In this document: piece by piece, positions 52,301 through 56,873 of the stretch
Layout of the letters: every line of letters starts with the position of its first letter
How positions within the stretch are numbered: the first letter of the stretch is position 1
Position numbers and translations under genes: made by a program
The notes under the pieces: model-generated
Databases searched by the model: none
Seen by the model: the letters and a program-made list of their open reading frames with translations, nothing else
Told to the model about the DNA's origin: nothing
NCBI RefSeq assembly: GCF_900112475.1
Contig: NZ_FOLW01000015.1
Coordinates: 1 to 56,873 of the forward strand
Reading direction: 5' to 3'
From: Pragia fontium DSM 5563 = ATCC 49100
GTDB taxonomy: Bacteria > Pseudomonadota > Gammaproteobacteria > Enterobacterales > Enterobacteriaceae
Length of the DNA: 56,873 bases

Positions 52301-52686
52301 GTGAGCATTTACACGGTCATCTTCATGGCTACTGGTGGCTTACTGCATTGCCGCAATACTTCAAACGTTTTCGAAAAAGTGAGCCAACCGTGCAGATCTA
52401 CTTAGTCAAAAAAACGCGCAGCATTGAGTTTTGTTTGCGAGAAGAGCAGGGCGGTTTATGCCCGATTGAGCGAGTTTTGAATATTCAGCATCAGCCGCTT
52501 GCGCCTGAGCAACAGCAGAAACTCTGGTTACAACGTGATTACTGCGAGCTGATTGGACAATACAGTTCAAGTGCCGAGCAGGAGTTTGCTACGTCAGTGC
52601 GATACGGAGAAATCAGTTTTATCTACCGTGAAGGCAATCAGCAATATAGCTACAACGACCAGCTAGGGTTGGTTAAGGTGAAATAA
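49312..52686 (+). CDS. cas3: Cas2-Cas3 fusion, type I-F nuclease-helicase
   Basis: The 1124-aa protein joins Cas2 (about 1-95) to Cas3, as is usual in type I-F. The HD nuclease has H123-D124 in LLHDWGKSS. The helicase has Walker A STGCGKT near 431, the DEID box in LVIDEIDDF near 590, SATIPP near 623 and motif VI MAGRVRRHR near 870. It degrades DNA after Cascade recognition and serves adaptation with Cas1. Start could be ATG 49312 or 49315. It overlaps the cas8f start by one base. Confidence 0.95.
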   Translation: MMVTFISQCEKNALKKTRRVLDAFANRIGDNTWQTLITEEGLLTVKKMLRQTASRSTAVSCHWIRSRSRSQFLWVVGNKKKFNAEGVVPVNSTEKDLLNSEYESDWKYLPLIKALAAMAALLHDWGKSSLLFQAKLNPEIKTKYKGDPLRHEWVSCLLFHQFVTNHTNENHDRAWLNSLINQGIDEPSFNSNSLLREKALAELPSAAALIAWLIVSHHRLPLPKEQELCKAQRENSNASLADLLAKITPSWGYENRFDEYNSLLPKCFEFPLGLLSNAQTWLAELKHRAKDLLHHLPLLEQAMNDGSWRVILHHARLCLMLGDHYYSSQANDPQWHSSSELYANTDPSTKALKQKLDEHLVNVAKVTVNTVKLLPFFESEPLKATELTELAPKACTPKAFRWQDKAVRKIIEWREHTEDKSQGYFVVNMASTGCGKTMANAKIMQALSEDGESLRFILALGLRTLTLQTGDEYKQRLKLQDSDIAVLIGSKAIYELHQSGKQVDKEEIELNQAELGSESMESLQEETDELHWQGELPKEELTTVLTKEKDRKLLYAPVLACTIDHIMAATETKRGGRYILPCLRLMSSDLVIDEIDDFTEDDLIAIGRLVHLAGMLGRKVMISSATIPPDLALGLYNAYRQGWAVFAASRDRTTSINCVYVDEFTAHTELVGSSDENLDAYQAFQQGFIIKRVEKLKQQTAKRKAEIIPCLKQPGLPLEKQYFETVKQAVLDKHQHYFTLDPESQTQVSFGVVRVANIQPCVELTKHLLSSDWPEDTEVRCMAYHSQQVLLLRHEQEKHLDEVLKRKEKAGELPAAFAHPTIRGHLDTCGAKNLIFILVATPVEEVGRDHDFDWAVIEPSSYRSIIQMAGRVRRHRDGEIIAPNIGLLQYNVKGFKGGEERVFNHPGYETDRTTQLVTHDLTQLVDEKTLLQSVNAIARIQKRTTLEPQKKLADLEHFATAKTLGTDQIGKPEVTTASRQERYSRNRRDRQPHPYWSEHLHGHLHGYWWLTALPQYFKRFRKSEPTVQIYLVKKTRSIEFCLREEQGGLCPIERVLNIQHQPLAPEQQQKLWLQRDYCELIGQYSSSAEQEFATSVRYGEISFIYREGNQQYSYNDQLGLVKVK

Positions 52687-53963
52687 TGGAGGAGATTAGC
52701 GTGTTAGATCCAGCAATAGCCACCTTTTTTGCTGAGCGCAAAGAGGCTTGGCTTAAGAAGAACATTAGTGCAGCAATGCAAGCATCAGAAGTGTACGAAA
52801 AACAACAGGAATGTGAGCAAAACTTTTTGTTAGTCAATTGGCTCCCCGATGCAGCAAGAAGGGCCGGGCAAATCTCAGTTGCCTCACATCCCTGTACATT
52901 CAGCCATCCAAGTGCTCGGAAAAATAAAAATGGTTATGTTTCCTCGATTATTGCCAAGAATAAACCGCGAACCGATGGCTTTCTTCACTCCGGCAATGTG
53001 AGCGTGGAACCAGATGCACTCGGAAACGCTGCGGCTTTAGATGTGTACAAGTTCCTGAGTTTGGCGATGAGCGATCAACGTTCTTTACTCGTGCATATTG
53101 AGCAAGAGAGTGAGTTAGCGCGCCAGTTACTGAATGTGCCAACCTGTGATTACCAGACTCTACGCGACGGTTTTTTAAAAATGATCAATACCGATCAAGA
53201 CTCTGTTTCAAGCTCGAAGATTAAGCAGGTTTATTTTCCGATAGCCGATGGTGAATATCATTTACTGTCGTTATTGACGCATTCAGGCCATCTTTTTGAA
53301 CTGCGTAAGCGGCTTGATGCACTTCGATTTGGCGAAGAAGTGAAAAAGGTAAGAGAGTGCAAAAAATCTAATCACTTTCATCCGACGGGTTACCAAGAAA
53401 TATTCGGTCTAACCACCATTGGGTTCGGTGGTACAAAGCCTCAAAACATCAGCGTACTTAACAACCAAAATGCGGGGAAAGCGCATTTACTCGCTTCCAT
53501 TCCGCCAGATCTAAAACCCAGAGATATCCGGCTACCGAAAACTGATTTTTTCAAAGAGAGTTTTACTGCTTGGCAATCCAAAGAGGTGTTGGAATCACTA
53601 CATCGTCTGTTTATTACCGATTACAACAATATCCATATTCGTGAGGGGCGCGACTACCGTATTCAGCAATACGTTGATCTGGTGATTGAAAAAATGTGGC
53701 AAGTACGTCTGTTTCTAGCCGAGTATCAGGGTGAACTGCCAGACGAATTACTGCAAGAGCAAAAAATCTGGCTTTACCCTGAGTTTGAGCAGCAGCGAGA
53801 GCAAGAGGATGAGTGGCTCGATAAAATCACTCGGCAAATTGCACGCAGCTTAATCCTCCATTACAGCCGCAGCAAAGTTATTGCCAATCCTGTCTTGCTG
53901 GCCGACCAAGAACTACTGGCAATCGAGAAAGTTGTTTCCAGCAATAAGGAGAACTTACGATGA
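52686..53963 (+). CDS. cas8f: Cas8f (Csy1), large subunit of type I-F Cascade
   Basis: The 425-aa Csy1-family protein forms the crRNA 5'-end cap and PAM-recognition part of the Csy complex together with Csy2. Recognised from operon place, length (Pseudomonas Csy1 about 434 aa) and Csy1-like segments: FLHSGNVSVEPDALGNAAALDVYKF, split by others, near 98-122, and FGLTTIGFGGTKPQNISVLN near 240. ATG 52686 overlaps the cas3 stop by one base. Its stop overlaps csy2 by 4 bp. Confidence 0.93.
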   Translation: MEEISVLDPAIATFFAERKEAWLKKNISAAMQASEVYEKQQECEQNFLLVNWLPDAARRAGQISVASHPCTFSHPSARKNKNGYVSSIIAKNKPRTDGFLHSGNVSVEPDALGNAAALDVYKFLSLAMSDQRSLLVHIEQESELARQLLNVPTCDYQTLRDGFLKMINTDQDSVSSSKIKQVYFPIADGEYHLLSLLTHSGHLFELRKRLDALRFGEEVKKVRECKKSNHFHPTGYQEIFGLTTIGFGGTKPQNISVLNNQNAGKAHLLASIPPDLKPRDIRLPKTDFFKESFTAWQSKEVLESLHRLFITDYNNIHIREGRDYRIQQYVDLVIEKMWQVRLFLAEYQGELPDELLQEQKIWLYPEFEQQREQEDEWLDKITRQIARSLILHYSRSKVIANPVLLADQELLAIEKVVSSNKENLR

Positions 53964-54853
53964 ATGTGCTGATTTTGCCGCATATTAATATTCACAACGC
54001 CAATGCCCTGTCGAGCTCTTTTACCATTGGCTTTCCGGCCATGACTGCATGGTTAGGCTTTGTCCATGCTTTAGAACGCAAATTGAACCAAGCAGGCTTG
54101 CCAGAGTTAATGCTGCACAGCGCAGCGGTCGTCAGCCATCGGTGTGATGTACAAACTCACAAAGGTGAGGGGGATTTTGTCCATTCGATTATTGGTACTG
54201 GGAACCCACTCGACAAAGATGGCTCACGCTCGGCATTTATAGAAGAAGCACGCTGTCACTTAGACGTCTCATTAGTGATTGAGTGGGGTGGTAATGAGGA
54301 TCAAGTACAGCACGCGGACTTTGCCGAGCAGTTGCAAGCGGTGATCGCCACCATGAAAGTAGCGGGGGGCGATGTACTGAGCATGCATCGACCACTTAAT
54401 CAATCCGTCGATATTGATAACCCACAAGAAACCAGAGCATTGCTGCGCAAGTTAATGCCCGGTTATGTGCTGATCGAACGACGCGATTTAATGACTGAGG
54501 CGATGGCGCAAGGTTCTGATGCATTAGATGCGCTTCTCAGTTATCTCACCGTTAACCACCGTTGTGAGCAGCTTGAAGATGGAAGCGTTATCTGGCGCAG
54601 CCAGCGTAAAGCCAGTGGCTGGATTGTACCGATCGCAACTGGTTTTCAGGGCATTTCGCCATTAGGTGAGGCGAAAAATCAGCGCGATCCTTCTGTGCCG
54701 CACCGCTTTGCCGAAAGCGTAGTTACACTCGGTGAATTTGTCATGGCGCACAAAATTCAGCATCTCGACGACATGCTTTGGCACTACCACAACGATTTAG
54801 AAAACGATCTTTACCTTTGTCAGCAAGTTAACGCTATCAACGAACATCAATAA
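53960..54853 (+). CDS. cas5f: Cas5f (Csy2) of type I-F Cascade
   Basis: The 297-aa Csy2 is a RAMP-fold partner of Csy1 at the crRNA 5' handle. It starts MNVLILPHINIHNANALSS and FTIGFPAMTAWLGFVHALE follows, the typical Csy2 N-terminus. GDVLSMHRPL and the MPGYVLIERRDLM segment near 175 are also family-like. It overlaps cas8f by ATGA and is 11 bp before cas7f. Confidence 0.94.
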   Translation: MNVLILPHINIHNANALSSSFTIGFPAMTAWLGFVHALERKLNQAGLPELMLHSAAVVSHRCDVQTHKGEGDFVHSIIGTGNPLDKDGSRSAFIEEARCHLDVSLVIEWGGNEDQVQHADFAEQLQAVIATMKVAGGDVLSMHRPLNQSVDIDNPQETRALLRKLMPGYVLIERRDLMTEAMAQGSDALDALLSYLTVNHRCEQLEDGSVIWRSQRKASGWIVPIATGFQGISPLGEAKNQRDPSVPHRFAESVVTLGEFVMAHKIQHLDDMLWHYHNDLENDLYLCQQVNAINEHQ

Positions 54854-54864
54854 GGAACAACCTC

Positions 54865-55908
54865 ATGGCTAAAAATAACGACACCGCATCTGTATTAGCA
54901 TTTGAAAAAAAATTAGTTCCATCGGATGGCTATCTATTTGGTACCAACTGGGAGACTAAAGAACAAACAACGCCGTTAGCACTGCAAGAAAAATCGGTAC
55001 GCGGCACTATTTCCAATCGTTTTAATAAGAAAGATGTTGGGGAGTTCACAAAAGACCCAGCAAAACTCGATGCAAAAGTTGAAAGTCCAAATTTACAACG
55101 TGTTGATGCTTGTGCGTTAGGGCAAGACCAAGACACTCTTAAACTGCATTTCACCCTAAAAGTATTAGGTGGTTTAGCTCAGCCTTCGGCTTGCAATAAT
55201 GCGCTGTTTAAACAGAGCTATAGTGCCGCCGTTGGGCAGTACATTGCCAAACATGGCTGCCTGGAGCTGGCAAAACGTTACGCCACCAACCTTGCGAATG
55301 CACGTTTCTTATGGCGTAACCGAGTTGGTGCTGAGGAAATTGAAGTGCAAGTCAAAGCGCTCAACAAAGGGGCAGAGCAAACTTGGACGTTTGATGCCAA
55401 ACAGTTCAGCACTCGTCACTTTGAGCATAACGATGCACAGATCAATAGCTTGGCGGATCGCATTGCTCAGGCGCTGGCCAGTGAATCCGGTCACCTGATG
55501 CTACAAATTGATTGCTATGCCAAAGTCGGTAAAGCGCAAGAAGTCTATCCAAGTGAAGAGTTAGTGCTGGATAAAGGCAATAGTAAAACCAAGAAAAGTA
55601 AAATTCTCTATGCGGTCAATGAACATGCAGCGATGCACTCACAAAAAATCGGTAACGCGCTGCGTTCGATTGATACTTGGTACCCGGAATACGTTTCAGA
55701 AGAACAAAGTGCAGGAGCGATTGCTATTGAGCCTTATGGCGCGGTCACCAATTTAGGTAAAGCGTTCCGTACCCCGAAAGACAAGCAGGATTTTTACACT
55801 TTCTTTGACAAGTGGGCGCGTGGCGAAGCCTTAGCGCGTGAAGAAGATGAACATTACTTGGTGGCTGTGCTAGTGCGCGGTGGGGTATTTGGCGAAAGCG
55901 ATAAGTAG
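54865..55908 (+). CDS. cas7f: Cas7f (Csy3), crRNA backbone subunit
   Basis: The 347-aa Csy3 polymerises along the crRNA spacer (six copies in the Pseudomonas complex, where Csy3 is about 342 aa). Csy3-like segments are SVLAFEKKLVPSDGYLFGTNW near 9-29, split at the fold, ARFLWRNRVGAEEIEVQV near 150, and the C-terminal AIEPYGAVTNLGKAFR near 290. An AAGGAACA site precedes the ATG. cas6f follows at once. Confidence 0.95.
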   Translation: MAKNNDTASVLAFEKKLVPSDGYLFGTNWETKEQTTPLALQEKSVRGTISNRFNKKDVGEFTKDPAKLDAKVESPNLQRVDACALGQDQDTLKLHFTLKVLGGLAQPSACNNALFKQSYSAAVGQYIAKHGCLELAKRYATNLANARFLWRNRVGAEEIEVQVKALNKGAEQTWTFDAKQFSTRHFEHNDAQINSLADRIAQALASESGHLMLQIDCYAKVGKAQEVYPSEELVLDKGNSKTKKSKILYAVNEHAAMHSQKIGNALRSIDTWYPEYVSEEQSAGAIAIEPYGAVTNLGKAFRTPKDKQDFYTFFDKWARGEALAREEDEHYLVAVLVRGGVFGESDK

Positions 55909-55917
55909 GTGGCGGTG

Positions 55918-56556
55918 ATGAACTACTACCAAGAAATTACCTTACTGCCGGATGCGGATATCTCGCTGGGTTTTCTTTGGCAAAATGTCTTTCAACAAGT
56001 ACACATTGCCCTCGTTGAGCACAAAGTGGATACGAATCAGTCTGCCGTTGCGGTTGGCTTTCCTGATTATCGCCAAGCGCAATTTCCACTCGGCAGTAAG
56101 TTGCGGCTGTTTGCTAAAGAGCAAGCGACACTGGAAAAAATAGCCATTAACCAATGGCTGGCTCGCCTGAAAGACTATGTGCATATCAAAGGGATAAAAC
56201 CCGTACCCAGTGATGTCACCTACGTGAGCTTTGTGCGTAAACAGGTGAAATCGCCAGAGCGGATTGAGCGCGATATGCAGCAAAAATCGGCATTGTGGGC
56301 AGCTAAATCGGGTAAATCGCTGGCAGAATGCTTAATTGAGCTTGAAAAAAGTAAACCGACCGATCTATGTCGCTTGCCGTTTATTTACTTGCATAGCCAG
56401 CAAACCAAGCAGCGCTCGCCAGATAAAAACAGCAAGTTCCCGCTGTTTATTGAGATGCATCCGCAAAGTGCATCGTTGGATGGGGTGTTTGATTGTTATG
56501 GCTTGAGTGCTAAGGCGAGTGGTAAGCCAGCATTTGCCACCGTGCCGCACTTTTAA
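55918..56556 (+). CDS. cas6f: Cas6f (Csy4), crRNA-processing endoribonuclease
   Basis: Csy4 cuts the array transcript below the repeat hairpin and stays bound to the crRNA 3' end. The 212-aa product has catalytic H29 (FQQVHIALVE), the same number as in Pseudomonas Csy4, and the HSQQT segment near 158 corresponding to the catalytic serine region. The frame opens at GTG 55909, but ATG 55918 has TAGGTGG upstream and aligns with the family start, so I use it. The gene ends at a terminator before the CRISPR leader. Confidence 0.94.
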   Translation: MNYYQEITLLPDADISLGFLWQNVFQQVHIALVEHKVDTNQSAVAVGFPDYRQAQFPLGSKLRLFAKEQATLEKIAINQWLARLKDYVHIKGIKPVPSDVTYVSFVRKQVKSPERIERDMQQKSALWAAKSGKSLAECLIELEKSKPTDLCRLPFIYLHSQQTKQRSPDKNSKFPLFIEMHPQSASLDGVFDCYGLSAKASGKPAFATVPHF

Positions 56557-56564
56557 ACTCAGGT

Positions 56565-56594
56565 ATAAAGGGTAAGTTTTTACCCTTTATTTTT
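56565..56594 (+). terminator. Terminator of the cas operon
   Basis: ATAAAGGGTA (56565-56574) pairs with TACCCTTTAT (56581-56590), followed by TTTT, nine bases after the cas6f stop. Confidence 0.85.
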
Positions 56595-56712
56595 GCTCTT
56601 TAAAAATATTATTTAAATACAATGGGTTGCAATGCGCGGTTTTTAACAAGGTAAAAGTGCGATTTTTATCCTAACTGCTTGTTGTAACTTATTTTTATTG
56701 ATTTATTCTATT
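56595..56712 (+). promoter_or_regulatory. CRISPR leader
   Basis: This 118-bp stretch of AT-rich sequence lies directly before the first repeat and downstream of cas6f, the expected place for the type I-F leader with the array promoter and IHF site. I find only weak matches to the IHF consensus. Confidence 0.65.
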
Positions 56713-56873
56713 GTTCACTGCCGTACAGGCAGCTTAGAAACATAATATTCCCTTATCCTTTCTGCGTTTCCCGTTCACTGCCGTACAGGCAGCTTAGAAA
56801 AGAGGGATTCACTACAGTAAGTATCTGCTTTAGTTCACTGCCGTACAGGCAGCTTAGAAATCTTGGTATCCCG
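56713..56873 (+). CRISPR. Type I-F CRISPR array, first three repeats (cut by window end)
   Basis: Three identical 28-bp repeats at 56713-56740, 56773-56800 and 56833-56860 begin GTTCACTGCCGTACAGG and end CAGCTTAGAAA, the classical type I-F repeat, with the CTGCC/GGCAG hairpin cut by Csy4. Spacers 1 and 2 are 32 bp (56741-56772, 56801-56832), the standard I-F length. Spacer 3 starts at 56861 and runs off the edge. Leader-proximal spacers are the newest. I cannot identify their targets. Confidence 0.98.

Noticed and set aside
48326-52686. Transposon-linked (CAST) or otherwise variant I-F system
   Set aside because: cas1 and a full cas2-3 with HD and helicase motifs are present, cas8f and cas5f are separate genes, and there is no tnsA/B/C or tniQ.

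Overview
The window looks like a chromosomal segment of a gammaproteobacterium of the order Enterobacterales. From glpX to yijD the gene order is essentially that of the E. coli 88-90 min region (glpFKX, zapB, rraA, menA, hslUV, ftsN, cytR, priA, rpmE, metJ, metBL, metF, ppc, argE, argCB, argH, oxyR, fabR, yijD). The short argG inside the arg cluster and several accessory insertions argue against E. coli itself and suit a Yersinia- or Budviciaceae-like relative. Genus placement is inference.

Region 1 (1-12.4 kb): a tRNA-Pro remnant, then yicC and rph. These two are adjacent in E. coli, but here about 10 kb of nucleoside-catabolism genes lie between them. deoC is read leftward; nupC-type permease, cpdB, deoB and a pyrimidine-nucleoside phosphorylase are read rightward from the same control region. 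That region carries four DeoR-type palindromes, a CRP-like site and a 73-bp tandem duplication. An OprD-family porin, deoR and a small lipoprotein gene follow. CpdB, NupC, the phosphorylase, DeoB and DeoC form a route from extracellular nucleotides to acetaldehyde and glyceraldehyde-3-phosphate. Protein lengths and sequence style of DeoC, NupC, DeoB and the phosphorylase resemble the Bacillus/Listeria forms rather than E. coli.

Region 2 (11.7-31.5 kb): core genes. rph-pyrE has its attenuator. pyrE is directly convergent with glpX, a junction not present in E. coli. Then come glycerol uptake (glpFKX), zapB, rraA, menA, hslVU with a clear sigma-32 promoter, ftsN, cytR, priA, rpmE, and the methionine regulon genes metJ, metBL and metF with two sets of tandem met boxes.

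Region 3 (31.6-47.2 kb): ppc, the divergent argE/argCBG genes with paired ARG boxes, argH, then an insertion with an Ail/OmpX-type outer-membrane protein and an orphan membrane protein. A redox pair follows (dihydrolipoamide-dehydrogenase-like flavoprotein and a peroxiredoxin-glutaredoxin fusion), divergent from oxyR with a full OxyR operator between. fabR and yijD close the core region.

Region 4 (47.3 kb to the end): a complete type I-F CRISPR-Cas locus downstream of yijD: a BrxR/CapW-like WYL regulator, cas1, cas2-3, cas8f, cas5f, cas7f, cas6f, leader and the first three repeats of an array that continues past the window edge. All catalytic motifs checked are present. I found no transposase, integrase, complete tRNA or rRNA gene. 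I did not find a convincing undescribed defence or biosynthetic system. The least explained signals are the inverted-duplicate terminators at two convergent gene junctions, the structured element between metF and ppc, the mini-tRNA remnant at the left edge, and the WYL regulator paired with the type I-F locus.
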